A DNA stretch of 64,000 nucleotides from Pontibacter russatus (GCF_009931655.1 NZ_CP047984.1:3427001-3491000); one strand, 5' to 3'; counted from the first letter of the stretch, positions 25,969-36,162 are shown. Numbers and translations are program-made. Notes: generated from the sequence alone by a model not told the origin.

Positions 25969-26013
25969 GCAATATAAGTTATCTATGTTAATCACACAGA
26001 TAACTTATATTGC
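25969..26013 (-). terminator. Perfect 16-bp stem at the end of the lipoprotein gene
   Basis: Arms GCAATATAAGTTATCT (25969-25984) and AGATAACTTATATTGC (25998-26013) match exactly around a 13-nt loop. The right arm encodes the last residues (NISYL) and the loop holds the stop codon of the lipoprotein. No T-run follows, so it is either a terminator-like or mRNA-protecting stem, or the trace of an insertion. Confidence 0.6.
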
Positions 26014-26785
26014 GGCTTTCGTGATTGATTTCATTTGTTATCTTGGTGGGATATCCGAATTCGTTAAATTCATAGGTGAGTTCTTCTCCAATCAGAGTCC
26101 CATCATCGGAAGTTCGCCTTTTCAACAAATTTTTAGACGGAGAGGCCCCGGCAGGCACAGAACCACGGGCAGTATATAAATTCACCAAATCAACTTCAGT
26201 TGGTTTCGCCTCCTTATCCAGATAGTACTCATAGCGCTGTATCCACTTGGTGGAAAAATCAGGCATTTCAAAAACAGACCTTGTCAGGTTTTTCTGCTCA
26301 TATTCCAAAGCAATAGAAAAGAATAAAGTGCCGTTGCTGCGGAATGTAGTTTCTTTGGAGATTAGCCCGTCTTTGTTGTACTCAACTTTTGTTGTACTCA
26401 CAAATGCCGGGGGAGTATTGGCATCTGGAGCACTGCCGTAGGTAGATTCTATCCAGCGCCCCTGGGCATCATAATCGACAGTCGTGATATCAACATGGTC
26501 GCCACCCTCGCTGCCCGCTATAATCCTCGAGATGCGGTTTTTACTGTCTCGCTCAATGGTGTGATTGCGTTCAGAAGCAATCACTAACGGATGATCAGAA
26601 ACTACTTTCACAAAATAAGATGCAAGCCTCTTGTTGTTGTCATATTGGTACATTGTGTAACTCCCTCCCTGATCTTCTATTCTCGTAATCAGACACGGGT
26701 CCGTTATTTTATCGGGCTCAGGGCTGTCTTCCTCATTACAAGCAAACAGTAGGGCTATTAGCAAGAGCAGGTATACGTTTTTCAT
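25988..26785 (-). CDS. Hypothetical lipoprotein with YD-like repeats
   Basis: A 265-residue lipoprotein: MKNVYLLLLIALLFAC16 ends in a lipobox, followed by an acidic spacer NEEDSPEPDK that suits outer-membrane sorting in Bacteroidota. The remainder consists of strands such as YTMYQYDNNKRLASYF, VDYDAQGRWIEST, VEYNKDGLISKETTF and LTYEFNEFGYPTKITN, resembling YD/RHS-type repeats. The function is unknown. Base composition is visibly more A+T-rich than the neighbours, suggesting later acquisition. It is a single-gene unit. Confidence 0.75.
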   Translation of the reverse strand: MKNVYLLLLIALLFACNEEDSPEPDKITDPCLITRIEDQGGSYTMYQYDNNKRLASYFVKVVSDHPLVIASERNHTIERDSKNRISRIIAGSEGGDHVDITTVDYDAQGRWIESTYGSAPDANTPPAFVSTTKVEYNKDGLISKETTFRSNGTLFFSIALEYEQKNLTRSVFEMPDFSTKWIQRYEYYLDKEAKPTEVDLVNLYTARGSVPAGASPSKNLLKRRTSDDGTLIGEELTYEFNEFGYPTKITNEINHESRNISYLCD

Positions 26786-26802
26786 AAGGGTTAGGTTTGT
26801 TT

Positions 26803-26810
26803 CAAAGCTA
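26803..26810 (-). promoter_or_regulatory. -7 box of the lipoprotein gene
   Basis: Plus-strand CAAAGCTA reads TAGCTTTG on the minus strand, an exact TAnnTTTG match, leaving a leader of roughly a dozen nt before the ATG at 26785. No convincing -33 element was seen. Confidence 0.5.
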
Positions 26811-27057
26811 ACAATATTATCTTGATTATATATAAATTAATTTATATATTTATTCATGTCTCTTACTCAAAGAAAGCCTTGAACCCCTTGCAACCGTGCA
26901 ACTTGGCAGATCTGCTTATATGAATCAGAATAATAAGTTATAATGCTGAAAAAGATAGAGCAGAAACCAAGCATTCGATAGGACAATCATGATAAGCATC
27001 ACTTATGATTAACTTCAATGGTTAAGTACAGTAGCACATTTCAAAATGGAACGTATA

Positions 27058-27107
27058 CCCTATATAAAAGGGCTTCTGCAGCAGTGCAGAAGCCCTTTTA
27101 TATAGGG
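27058..27107 (-). terminator. Strong hairpin after the HtrA gene
   Basis: Two 23-nt arms (27058-27080 and 27085-27107) are perfectly complementary around a 4-nt loop; the arms contain AAAAGGGCTTCTGCA. It lies 13 bases beyond the stop of the minus-strand HtrA gene, and is an unusually long stem for a terminator. Confidence 0.8.
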
Positions 27108-27119
27108 GTTTATATAGGA

Positions 27120-28628
27120 TTACTCTTTCCCGATAGGGTAGTAGGCCTTGAGGCCGTCGGGGTAAACACCCTCCAGGTAAACCACACCGCTGTCAATGTT
27201 CTTCAGGTGCTTGGCCACGTCTGCAGGCTCGTTTACAGGCTGCCGGTCGATGCGGGTGATGATGAAGCCGTCCTTCATGCCGGTGTCGCGGAACTCACTG
27301 TCTTCCACGTCCGAGATTTTGGCGCCCCCGGTGATGCCGAGCTTGTTCATTTCCTGCTTGCTTACCGCCTCAAACCTAGCACCGTCGAAAGTCACGGCCT
27401 CGGCGCGGCTGCGCTTGATCAGCTCAGTGCTGTTGTTCATGTTCCGGAGCGTCACTTCGGCGCTTCTCTGCTTGCCGTCGCGCATATAGCTCACCTTCAC
27501 TTTGTCGCCGGGTCTGTGGCGCGCCACCTGCTCGAGCAGATGAGAAGATTTGTGCGTGGGGGCCCCGTCGATGGCTGTGATCACGTCGCCGGGCTGCAGG
27601 CCCGCATCATCGGCTCCGCCACTCTCCGACACGTTTACCAGGTACACCCCGTTCAGCGTCTTAATGTCCTTTTCTTTGGCGAAATCAGCGTCAATGTCGC
27701 GTATCTCGGCGCCGAGCAGGGCACGCTGCACCTCTCCGTACTTCTTCAGATCGTCTACCACCTTGCTCACGATAGAGGAAGGCACGGCAAACGAGTAGCC
27801 GGAGAAAGAGCCTGTCTGCGAGGCGATGGCCGTGTTGATGCCTATCAGGTCACCGTTCAGGTTCACGAGGGCACCGCCCGAGTTGCCGGGGTTCACGGCG
27901 GCATCTGTCTGTATAAAAGACTCAATGCTGTAGCGCTGGTTCGGGTTGTTGGAGCGCAGGATGTCGATGCTGCGCCCCTTGGCGCTCACGATACCGGCCG
28001 TAACGGTCGAGGTGAGGTTCATTGGGTTGCCGACGGCCAGCACCCACTCGCCCACCTGCAGGTCGTCGGAGTTGCCGTATCGGATGGTGGGGAGCTTTTC
28101 GGCGTCTACCTTCAGTAGGGCGATGTCTGTGGTGGGGTCGGTGCCCACAAGGGTGGCCGACATGCGGCGCTTGTCGTTCAGCACCACCTCTATTTTAGAA
28201 GCATTGTCAATTACGTGGTTGTTGGTGATGATGTAGCCGTCGGAGGCGATGATAACGCCGGATCCGGAGCCCATACTTGGTCCCTGCGGGGCCTGTTGCA
28301 TGCCTCCGAAGCCATCGCCGAAGAACTCGCGCAGAAAAGGGTCCATTTCCATGCCGCCACGGCTCACGGCGCCACCTCCGTCATACTCCGTCATCACGTG
28401 TACCACGGCCGGTGTGGCCACCTCCGACGCCTTCAGGAAGTTAAGCCCTTCCGGCACGATGGCGTTGCTGCTGCGCATATTGCTGGTATACTGCACCTGC
28501 GGGAACTGTGCCTGCTCCTGCAGGGCGCTTACGGCGTCACTGTCTGCTAATTTATAACCACCCACGGCAATCCCCCCTCCTAGCAAAGCGGAGAGCGTCA
28601 GGCCGGCAAAGAATTGTTTTGATTTCAT
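27120..28628 (-). CDS. degP: HtrA/Deg-family periplasmic serine protease
   Basis: A 502-residue trypsin-like protease and chaperone of the cell envelope. The start is taken at MKSKQFFAG (28628); an ATG two codons earlier is possible. An N-terminal hydrophobic segment (AGLTLSALLGGGIAVGG) serves as signal or anchor. The triad is visible: H138 (TNNHVID), D168 (TTDIALLKVD) and S250 (GNSGGALVN). Two PDZ domains follow (about 305-395 and 415-500), the first with GADDAGLQPGDVITAIDG. A Gly/Met-rich insert (about 84-120) precedes the catalytic core, as in LA-loop regions of this family. It degrades misfolded envelope proteins. It is transcribed alone and ends at a strong hairpin. Confidence 0.93.
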   Translation of the reverse strand: MKSKQFFAGLTLSALLGGGIAVGGYKLADSDAVSALQEQAQFPQVQYTSNMRSSNAIVPEGLNFLKASEVATPAVVHVMTEYDGGGAVSRGGMEMDPFLREFFGDGFGGMQQAPQGPSMGSGSGVIIASDGYIITNNHVIDNASKIEVVLNDKRRMSATLVGTDPTTDIALLKVDAEKLPTIRYGNSDDLQVGEWVLAVGNPMNLTSTVTAGIVSAKGRSIDILRSNNPNQRYSIESFIQTDAAVNPGNSGGALVNLNGDLIGINTAIASQTGSFSGYSFAVPSSIVSKVVDDLKKYGEVQRALLGAEIRDIDADFAKEKDIKTLNGVYLVNVSESGGADDAGLQPGDVITAIDGAPTHKSSHLLEQVARHRPGDKVKVSYMRDGKQRSAEVTLRNMNNSTELIKRSRAEAVTFDGARFEAVSKQEMNKLGITGGAKISDVEDSEFRDTGMKDGFIITRIDRQPVNEPADVAKHLKNIDSGVVYLEGVYPDGLKAYYPIGKE

Positions 28629-29625
28629 ATGCATGCTACTATACTGTTTTAAGGATACTGGAAATAAGGTTTATCTATTTAGTTACAGTTTTTTCAAATA
28701 CTATACCAAACTTTGATATCCTTGTTGAAAAAATGGAGCCGGCATCTTCAGCATCGCTGCACACCTTTTCCCGGCAGAGGATAAGGTAGAGTGGGGCTGG
28801 CTACGGAATGCAGCTACATCAAAACGCTGCATTTCAAGTGATGCCATTGGGGCCTGAATTATGGCAGTGTCGCAACAGATGGTGCCGCAGGTTAACCGAT
28901 AGTGCTTAGGGAGATGTTCTTTGCCTCCTTTTAAGCAATGCAGCCGATGTATGTCCGAATACCCCGCCCCCATATCCCATCTGCTAAGTTTCCACTACGC
29001 TCTCCGGCTATATATGGTATTATATATAGCTGTATGGTAGCTTTCCACATAATGTGACAGGTCTTGGACAACAACGGGCAAGGGGCGGGTTTGCATGCAA
29101 CACTTCTTCTGCCCAGGCACCGCATAATTGTAGTTGAATTGGTTATTTTATATTTCTTAATTGTTAAATTTCATACAGTCGTGCTGAAAAAGTTATAATT
29201 TCATTGCTTTTAATTCAGAAAAACTGTTCCTTTACATACATATATAGGCGGAATGACCGCTGATGCCAACTGCACCACAGGCTGTGGTAAACAATTTAGC
29301 CGGTTTTGGGCCTTAAGTAGATACAAAGCCTCATTCACGTTGAAAGGTGGCTGCGACTTCGTGTGCCCACCTGGTACAAATCCGGTATAAGCAGGAATAG
29401 ATTTGAAGGCTAGGGAAAATACTACATAAGCTGGGTGTGCCAGCGAAGCACCACGCAGCAAAGCTTCTGAGGGGTTGCTGGAAAACCCCACGTTGCTGCC
29501 CCTTATCATAGCTGTTGTGGCCGCAGTTACAGCGAGTCTGATTCCGGCTTCTGAACCATATAGCTATACCCTTATCAGCGCAAAGCTTATAGGAGAAACA
29601 GAACAACCACTAAACCCATGTTACT
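28629..29625. other. One-kilobase gene-poor region upstream of susC
   Basis: No gene can be supported. Overlapping minus-strand frames (28701-28973, 29210-29509, 29331-29606) have no signal peptide, motif or protein-like composition. Notable items are A+T-rich TATATA clusters at 29010-29030 and 29240, a possible -7 box at 29398 and a small GGGGTT/AACCCC stem near 29473-29492. No sigma/anti-sigma or hybrid two-component regulator, often found beside SusCD pairs, is present here. Confidence 0.45.
29398..29405 (+). promoter_or_regulatory. Candidate -7 box for the susCD operon
   Basis: TAGATTTG matches TAnnTTTG exactly, about 220 nt before the SusC start. No clear -33 TTG element at the usual distance, so this is tentative. 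Confidence 0.3.
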
Positions 29626-32600
29626 ATGAACCGAAATTTACAATCGAACCACAGCAGAGGTTCGCGTCGGAGATGCTCGCTGCTATTGTTGGCCATGCTC
29701 GGATTTGCCCCGACCGGAGGCTTTGCCGCAGCGCCTGGGACTGTGGCCCCCGACCTTGCTGGTGCTGTTGCTCCAGGTAGCAGCGTAAACCAGGGCAGCC
29801 CGGTAACGGGTGTCGTGCGCGATGCGGCCGGACAGCCGCTTCCTGGGGTGTCGGTTTCATTGAAAGGCACCGGCACCGGCACCATCACGGATGTAGACGG
29901 CCGCTTTACAATCGATGTGTCTGGTGTTCCGCTGCCCGTGCTTGTGTTTTCCTATATCGGCTTCGAAGGCCAGGAAGTGGTTGTGGGTGAACAGAACACT
30001 TTCACTGTTGCGCTGCAGGAAGACGCCCAGCTGATGGATGAGGTGGTGGTAGTGGGATACGGCACGCAGAAAAAAGCAAACCTGACCGGTGCCGTGAGCC
30101 AGGTCTCCTCCGAGGTGCTGGAAGATCGCCCGGTTACGAATGTGACTTCCGGCCTGCAGGGCACCATGCCCGGGGTAACGATCACGAATGCCAGCGGTGC
30201 GCCGGGCAACAATAGCGGCGACATCCGCATCAGGGGCCTGGGGACCTGGGGCGACGCCCAGCCCCTGGTGGTAATCGATGGTATCATCAGTTCCATATCA
30301 AACCTTAACATCCTTAACCCGAATGATATTGCAACGGTTTCTGTGCTGAAAGACGCGGCATCCTCTTCTATATATGGCGTGCGGGGTGCGAACGGGGTAA
30401 TCGTGGTGACCACCAAGAAAGGCGTTGCCGGCAAACCGGCCATCGCCTATAATGGCTACATCGGTGTGCAAACCCCTACGGCCCTGCCTGAATTTCTGGG
30501 ATCACCGGAGTACATGCAGCTGCTGAACGAGGCGCAGCAGAATGTGGGGCTGAACCCCACTTACTCGGAGGAGGAGATCGGGATAGCCCGCAACGGCTCT
30601 GACCAGAATTATTATGCCAACACAGACTGGATGGATGCCATATACAAGGACTACGCGCCGCAGCAAAGTCACAACCTGAGCGTAAATGGCGGCGCCGAAA
30701 ACATAAGCTATTATATATCCTACGGTTATTTAAAGGAAGGGGGGCTGGTGACAGGGGACAACTACCAGGCCAACAGGCACAATATCCGGGCAAAGCTCAG
30801 CACCACGTTTCTGGATCGGCTGGATGTCTCGGCCAACTTAGGGTACATCGACCGCGGATATACGGGCTCTGCCGAAGGCGTCGGCTCCGGATCAGGCCCC
30901 CTTTATGCCGCAACCCAGATAGTGCCCCTGGTGCCGGTCCGCTTCACCACGGGAGGCTGGGGTTATATCGGCGGGCAGCGCAACCCGGTGGCCGTTACCA
31001 CAGACGGCGGAACGGACGATTTCGCCTCTCAGGAATTTACGGCCAACCTCAACGCATCCATAGAGTTGTTCGACGGCTTCAGGCTGAGGGGGCAGTATGG
31101 CCTGATTCGTTCTAATTCCATGAGGGCCATCTTTTCCAAAACCATAAACTATTACAGCCCTGTGGACGGCTCCATCATCTACAGGACCAACTTCCCGAAC
31201 AGGATCGACAGAAGAGACTACACGAATGTGTTTCAGACAATGCTGGTCGCGGCCGAGTATGAAAAGAACTTCGCTGACAAGCATCACGTGAAAGCTTTGC
31301 TGGCTGCTTCGCGCGACGAGGAGGTAGGCGATAACTTTGCTGCCACCAGAACGGATGTGCCTACGCAGGTAGGGGATGGCAACCTTGACCTTGGAACACA
31401 AAACCTGCTCAACAGTGCAAGCGCAAACCAATGGGCGCTGCAGTCGCTGTTTGGCAGGATGAACTACGGGTTCGACGACCGTTACCTGCTCGAAGCGAAT
31501 TTCAGGTACGACGGCTCCTCTAAGTTTGCGCCGGACTTACGCTGGCAGCTGTTCGGCGCCGCTTCGGTAGGCTGGGTTTTCACGGAAGAGAGCTTCCTGG
31601 AAGGCATACGGGATGTGGTGGAGTTTGGAAAGCTGCGCTATTCTTACGGCACGCAGGGAAACGACCGGGTAGCGAATTATGCTTTTCTCAATGTTTTGCA
31701 GCCGGTGGAAACCATGCCCATCGGATATATAAACACCATCGGGTACAGGCAAGATGGGGTTCCGAACGAGTTTCTGACCTGGGAAACACAGCTTAAGCAA
31801 AACCTCGGGCTTGACCTGGTGTTTCTTAGTGGCCGCCTGGGCGTAACAGCCGACTACTTTAAAAATGAGACAAGCGATTTGCTGCTGAGGCTGGCCCTAC
31901 CCGGTGTATTGGGCGGCGCCCCTCCTTACCAGAACGTCGGCGAGCTGGAAAACAGGGGCTGGGAACTGCAACTCGACTGGAGAGACGACATTGGCGATTT
32001 TACCTACGGGGCAAACTTCAACATCTCGGATGTCCGCAACGAGCTGACCGAACTGGCCGGAACAGACTATTTGGGCGATCGGATTAGGAGAGAGGGCGAT
32101 CCACTGGACGCTTTCTACGGGCTCGTGGCCAACCGCCTGGCCCAGGAGAACGATTTCTCCTATGATCCCGAACAGGGCGAGTTTGTCCCGGATTTCCCCT
32201 ATATCCACAATGATCCGGTGGCGCAGCCCGGCGACATCATTTACAAGGATTTGAACGGCGACGGCGAGATCACGCTGGACGGCGACAGGCAGGTGCTCGG
32301 CAGCCATATACCCCGCTACACCTATGGCTTCCGTGGCGAGGCGGGCTGGAAGGGCATCGACTTCAGCTTCTTCCTGCAGGGGGTGGGCAAAGCGAACGGC
32401 TATTTGTTTGGCGCGGCCCGCCACGCCCTGATAAACGAGGGCAGCCTGCCGCAACCCATTCACCTGGACCGCTGGACACCGGAAAACACGGATGCCTCCT
32501 ATCCCCGCTTAACATATCAGCAAACCTATAACCAGCGCCTGTCTACTTACTGGCTGGAGGACGCCTCTTACCTGCGCCTGAAGAACATCCAGATCGGCTA

Positions 32601-32787
32601 TACCCTGCCTTCCCAACTCACCGAGAAGTTCAGGGTCGACCGGCTGCGTATTTATGCCTCCGCAGACAACCTGCTCACCAAAACAGATTTCTTCTACGCC
32701 TACGACCCCGAAACCCCTGTGAGCAACGGCGGCTACTACCCCCAGGTAAAAACCTTTGTGCTTGGTTTAAACATCAACCTTAAGTAA
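29626..32787 (+). CDS. SusC/RagA-type TonB-linked outer-membrane transporter
   Basis: A 1053-residue outer-membrane receptor that imports glycans or other large nutrients. After a basic N-terminus and hydrophobic signal (CSLLLLAMLGFAP) comes a carboxypeptidase-regulatory-like domain (GVVRDAAGQPLPGVSVSLKGTGTG...TDVDGRFTI), the TonB box DEVVVVGYG, the plug (NVTSGLQGTMPGV, IRIRGLGTWGDAQPLVVIDG, VLKDAASSSIYGVRGANGVIVVTTKKG) and a beta-barrel ending in VLGLNINLK. It is followed after 8 bases by SusD. The substrate cannot be predicted from sequence; the downstream genes point to a phosphate-ester-containing ligand. Confidence 0.95.
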   Translation: MNRNLQSNHSRGSRRRCSLLLLAMLGFAPTGGFAAAPGTVAPDLAGAVAPGSSVNQGSPVTGVVRDAAGQPLPGVSVSLKGTGTGTITDVDGRFTIDVSGVPLPVLVFSYIGFEGQEVVVGEQNTFTVALQEDAQLMDEVVVVGYGTQKKANLTGAVSQVSSEVLEDRPVTNVTSGLQGTMPGVTITNASGAPGNNSGDIRIRGLGTWGDAQPLVVIDGIISSISNLNILNPNDIATVSVLKDAASSSIYGVRGANGVIVVTTKKGVAGKPAIAYNGYIGVQTPTALPEFLGSPEYMQLLNEAQQNVGLNPTYSEEEIGIARNGSDQNYYANTDWMDAIYKDYAPQQSHNLSVNGGAENISYYISYGYLKEGGLVTGDNYQANRHNIRAKLSTTFLDRLDVSANLGYIDRGYTGSAEGVGSGSGPLYAATQIVPLVPVRFTTGGWGYIGGQRNPVAVTTDGGTDDFASQEFTANLNASIELFDGFRLRGQYGLIRSNSMRAIFSKTINYYSPVDGSIIYRTNFPNRIDRRDYTNVFQTMLVAAEYEKNFADKHHVKALLAASRDEEVGDNFAATRTDVPTQVGDGNLDLGTQNLLNSASANQWALQSLFGRMNYGFDDRYLLEANFRYDGSSKFAPDLRWQLFGAASVGWVFTEESFLEGIRDVVEFGKLRYSYGTQGNDRVANYAFLNVLQPVETMPIGYINTIGYRQDGVPNEFLTWETQLKQNLGLDLVFLSGRLGVTADYFKNETSDLLLRLALPGVLGGAPPYQNVGELENRGWELQLDWRDDIGDFTYGANFNISDVRNELTELAGTDYLGDRIRREGDPLDAFYGLVANRLAQENDFSYDPEQGEFVPDFPYIHNDPVAQPGDIIYKDLNGDGEITLDGDRQVLGSHIPRYTYGFRGEAGWKGIDFSFFLQGVGKANGYLFGAARHALINEGSLPQPIHLDRWTPENTDASYPRLTYQQTYNQRLSTYWLEDASYLRLKNIQIGYTLPSQLTEKFRVDRLRIYASADNLLTKTDFFYAYDPETPVSNGGYYPQVKTFVLGLNINLK

Positions 32788-32795
32788 GACAGACC

Positions 32796-34466
32796 ATGAA
32801 GAAGATATACATCATAAGCATCCTTTTAAGCGCATTCGTGCTGGGTTCCTGCGAGGATGATTTCCTGGAAAGGGCTCCGATGGATAAAATCACGGACGAA
32901 AACTTCTGGCAGACAGAAGAGCAACTGGAACTGGCGGTGGATGCCATGTACGGGTACCTGAAAGCCAAGAACACCGTGGACATGGAGATTATGGGGGATA
33001 ACACCTTCTGGCCCTCCAACAACAACTTTAAGCTGATAGGGAGCGGCAACTTCAGTTACGACCTGAGCACGATCAACAACGAATGGCGCGGCTTGTACGA
33101 AGGCATACGCCAGGCGAATACCTTCCTGGCGAACTATAAGAAGGCAGACGTGCAGAACCCGGAGCACGCGGAAGCGCTTGCTGCGCAGGTTCGCATCATC
33201 CGGGCATACCTGTACAGCTACTTAACAGCCTTTTTCGGAGACGTGCCGCTTGTCACCACGCCGCTTAACATAGACGAGCTCTACGGCCCGCGCGACCCCA
33301 GGGCCGAGGTGGTGGACTTCATACTGGCCGACCTGGATACGGCCGCCCAGCATTTGCCTGCGGAAATCCCGAGCGGGGACGATGCAGGCAGGCTGGCCAA
33401 AGGAGCGGCGCTGGCTTTAAAAGCCAGGGTAGCCCTGTATAACGAACGGTGGGAAGTGGCTGAGGAGGCTGCCAAGGCGGTAATGGACATGGGGGTTTAT
33501 GAGTTGTTTAACGTAGGCGACCCGAGCTCGAATTACCGCAGGCTGTTTACCTATGAGGGCAAACTGTCGGGTGGCAGGAACCAGGAAACCATTATCTCGC
33601 GGCTGCACCTGGAGGGCGTGACAGACCATAACCTGAGCCGTGAGATACAGGTGCCGGATCAGGGCGTCCGCTGGAACCCCACCAAATCATTGGTAGATGA
33701 TTACCTGATGATTGATGGCCTGCCTATCGGTAAGTCTCCTTTATATAGCGTGGCCACCTACAACGAAGTATTTGAGGACCGGGACCCGCGTATGACACAG
33801 ACCATTCTGGAGCCCGGCTCTCCCTGGGGCGGCCGCTACGACTCTAGCCCCGAGCACAAAGATGCCGACCCCGGCAACGACCATCCCGACATCTTTGTGG
33901 TGCCGAAGTTCTCCTCCGACAAAAGGGGGGCGGCCACCTACACCGGTTACTATTTTACAAAGTATGTGGAGCTGTCTACGGTTGGGCAGGTTAGCAGAGA
34001 CGTGAATGACATACACCTGCTGCGCTATGCCGAGGTACTGCTAACCTATGCAGAGGCCAAGCTGGAGCAGGGCGAGCTGACGCAGGAGGTAGTGGACATG
34101 ACCATCAACCTGCTCCGCGAGCGTGTAGGCATGACACCGATGGTGCTCGCTGAACTGACTGCGAATGGCTTGGACATCCGCGAGGAAATTCACCGTGAGC
34201 GGCGCATAGAGCTTGCGCTGGAAGGGCAGCGGTACTTCGATATTATCCGCTGGGGGAAAGGGGAACTGCTGGCAGCGGATGTGAAGGGTACAAATGTGAA
34301 CTGGCTACCTAACAAAGAGGATGCTGCCGGGCTGCGCACCGATGATAAAGGATTTATCATCGTGCTCGACGGCAACCGGTTCGATGACCCGAGAAACTAC
34401 CTGTGGCCGGTTCCATTGGAGCAGGCGCAACTCAACCCGGAGCTCGGGCAAAACCCGGGATGGTAG
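32796..34466 (+). CDS. SusD/RagB-type nutrient-binding lipoprotein
   Basis: A 556-residue surface lipoprotein that caps its SusC partner. Lipobox LGSC19 is followed by EDDFLERAPMDKITDENFW, the typical SusD N-terminus. Tetratricopeptide-like helices carry the family segments IRAYLYSYLTAFFGDVPLVT, LAKGAALALKARVALYNERWEVAEEAAKAVMD and a C-terminal RERRIELALEGQRYFDIIRWGKG; it ends with YLWPVPLEQAQLNPELGQNPGW. It is cotranscribed with susC. Confidence 0.95.
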   Translation: MKKIYIISILLSAFVLGSCEDDFLERAPMDKITDENFWQTEEQLELAVDAMYGYLKAKNTVDMEIMGDNTFWPSNNNFKLIGSGNFSYDLSTINNEWRGLYEGIRQANTFLANYKKADVQNPEHAEALAAQVRIIRAYLYSYLTAFFGDVPLVTTPLNIDELYGPRDPRAEVVDFILADLDTAAQHLPAEIPSGDDAGRLAKGAALALKARVALYNERWEVAEEAAKAVMDMGVYELFNVGDPSSNYRRLFTYEGKLSGGRNQETIISRLHLEGVTDHNLSREIQVPDQGVRWNPTKSLVDDYLMIDGLPIGKSPLYSVATYNEVFEDRDPRMTQTILEPGSPWGGRYDSSPEHKDADPGNDHPDIFVVPKFSSDKRGAATYTGYYFTKYVELSTVGQVSRDVNDIHLLRYAEVLLTYAEAKLEQGELTQEVVDMTINLLRERVGMTPMVLAELTANGLDIREEIHRERRIELALEGQRYFDIIRWGKGELLAADVKGTNVNWLPNKEDAAGLRTDDKGFIIVLDGNRFDDPRNYLWPVPLEQAQLNPELGQNPGW

Positions 34467-34583
34467 CAAACAGGCTTCCCCTGCCCCACGCTGCCATGAT
34501 TTCATATATGGGCAAACTGGCTTTTGCCGATGATATCAGGTAACCGGAATCTAAAATATTGTAAGACCTAAATACCAGGTATA

Positions 34584-36065
34584 ATGAAAAATGCTAAGAT
34601 ACTATGGGTGGCGCTGTTTTTCAGCGTGTCGTTTGTCGGCTGTAAAGACGATGATGTGGGGGACCTGCTGCCACCCGGCGCCGATTTTAATTATACGCCT
34701 GCGGCACCCGTGGCAGAGCAGGAAATACTTTTCTATGCCGACCCAACAGAAGGCTCGGGCGAGATTGTGGAGTGGAACTGGAGCTTTGGGGATGCGGAGG
34801 GGTCTACGTCCGACAAGCGGAATCCATACTTTACCTATGCCAGTGAAGGCACTTACGAGGTAACCCTGGTTGTGAAAAACGCTGCAGGAGCATCTTTTGA
34901 AGTTACAAAGCCCGTGGAGGTGGCGCCGCCGCCAAAGGACTTTATAGCAGCCATCGTCTGGGAGTTTACCAACAACACGGCCATTACGGGAATCAACGAG
35001 GGTACAAGCGCACCCGTTGTCGGTGATGACGGCTCGGTGTTTTATGTGGAGGGCTATGCCGGACCTGACAGCAAGGTGGTGGCGGTTACGGACCAGGGAG
35101 AAAGCGCCCAGCTAAAATGGGCTACCGCGCCGGGCAACCGCATTCAGAATGCACCCTCCATGGGCCCCGACGGGAACATATACATCGAAGCCTGGCTGGC
35201 GAACGGCATCTTTAAGCTGAATGGAGTTACCGGCGAGATAATGTGGAATGGCAATACGGTAGCGCAGGTATCCAACAACACGGCCGCCATTGACGCTGAA
35301 GGTAATATTTACCACGGATCTCGGTCCAATGCGCAGGCAGGGATATTTTCCTGGACCCCTGACGGCGAAAAGCGCTGGGAGATTGTAGGGGTAGGCGCCT
35401 TCTATGCGGCACCGGCTATCAGCAAAGACGGCAAGACTGTATACTATCTGAACACCGATACCGGCAAGATATGGGCGGTGAATACAGCGGACGGCACCCT
35501 GAAATGGAGCGATCCGGTAGGGGCGAACTCAGGAGGCTACGGACCATCCCTGTCGCTGGATGGCGAGGGCACCATCTACTTTACCACCAACGAACAGGTC
35601 GCGGCGGTCACCGATAACGGCGAAAGCGGATCGGTGAAATGGATTGCTGATATACCTGGCGCTGCCAACTCAGGTGTGAGTATAGGGCCAGGCGGAGAAC
35701 TGTACACGGGCGCCGGTGCCGGGCTGGTATCGCTTAACCCTTCCGATGGATCTGTCAACTGGACATATGGCCTCGCCACAACCGAAAGCATGCCCGCCGT
35801 GGATGTGAACGGAAATATATACATCGGCACCACGGACGGAAAACTGGTTGTGGTAAATCCAGAGGGCATGTTGCTCAAAGAGTTTCAACTGGGGGATGGC
35901 GTGGTGAATTCTCCTACCATAGCCGATGACGGCACTGTCTACATCGAGGCGGTGGCCGGCAGTGTCATCAAGCTGTATAAAATAGCTGTGGAAGAAAGCG
36001 GGCCTGCACTGTCTCCATGGCCTATGAAAGGGCAGAATAAAAAGAATACAGGACAAGTGAAATAG
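34584..36065 (+). CDS. PKD-domain plus PQQ-like beta-propeller lipoprotein
   Basis: A 493-residue lipoprotein (SFVGC20, followed by KDDD, an export-signal-like acidic stretch). Residues about 30-115 are a PKD domain (FYADPTEGSGEIVEWNWSFGDAEGSTSDKRNPYFTYASEGTYEVTLVVKN). Residues about 125-490 form a propeller of PQQ-type repeats such as NGVTGEIMWNG, NTADGTLKWSDPVG, NPSDGSVNWTYGLA and GTTDGKLVVVNPEG. No enzyme residues were identified. As the third gene of a SusCD unit it may be a surface glycan- or ligand-binding protein (SusE/F-like position). It lies 117 bases after SusD. Confidence 0.82.
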   Translation: MKNAKILWVALFFSVSFVGCKDDDVGDLLPPGADFNYTPAAPVAEQEILFYADPTEGSGEIVEWNWSFGDAEGSTSDKRNPYFTYASEGTYEVTLVVKNAAGASFEVTKPVEVAPPPKDFIAAIVWEFTNNTAITGINEGTSAPVVGDDGSVFYVEGYAGPDSKVVAVTDQGESAQLKWATAPGNRIQNAPSMGPDGNIYIEAWLANGIFKLNGVTGEIMWNGNTVAQVSNNTAAIDAEGNIYHGSRSNAQAGIFSWTPDGEKRWEIVGVGAFYAAPAISKDGKTVYYLNTDTGKIWAVNTADGTLKWSDPVGANSGGYGPSLSLDGEGTIYFTTNEQVAAVTDNGESGSVKWIADIPGAANSGVSIGPGGELYTGAGAGLVSLNPSDGSVNWTYGLATTESMPAVDVNGNIYIGTTDGKLVVVNPEGMLLKEFQLGDGVVNSPTIADDGTVYIEAVAGSVIKLYKIAVEESGPALSPWPMKGQNKKNTGQVK

Positions 36066-36162
36066 GGCGCTGGTGAACTAGCAGCATCCTTCCCCGTTGC
36101 ACTTGCCAGCGTTGGGTATATATGAGGCTTTGCCGGAAACATGCGACACTCAAACACGAATC

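Noticed and set aside
26990-27012. AATCAT...ATGATT inverted repeat considered as a further Crp/Fnr-type site
   Set aside because: Spacer too long, no TGA-N6-TCA core and no gene start at a fitting distance.
29210-29606. Overlapping minus-strand frames upstream of susC considered as a decayed regulator or transposase
   Set aside because: No recognisable residue pattern of either; left as non-coding.
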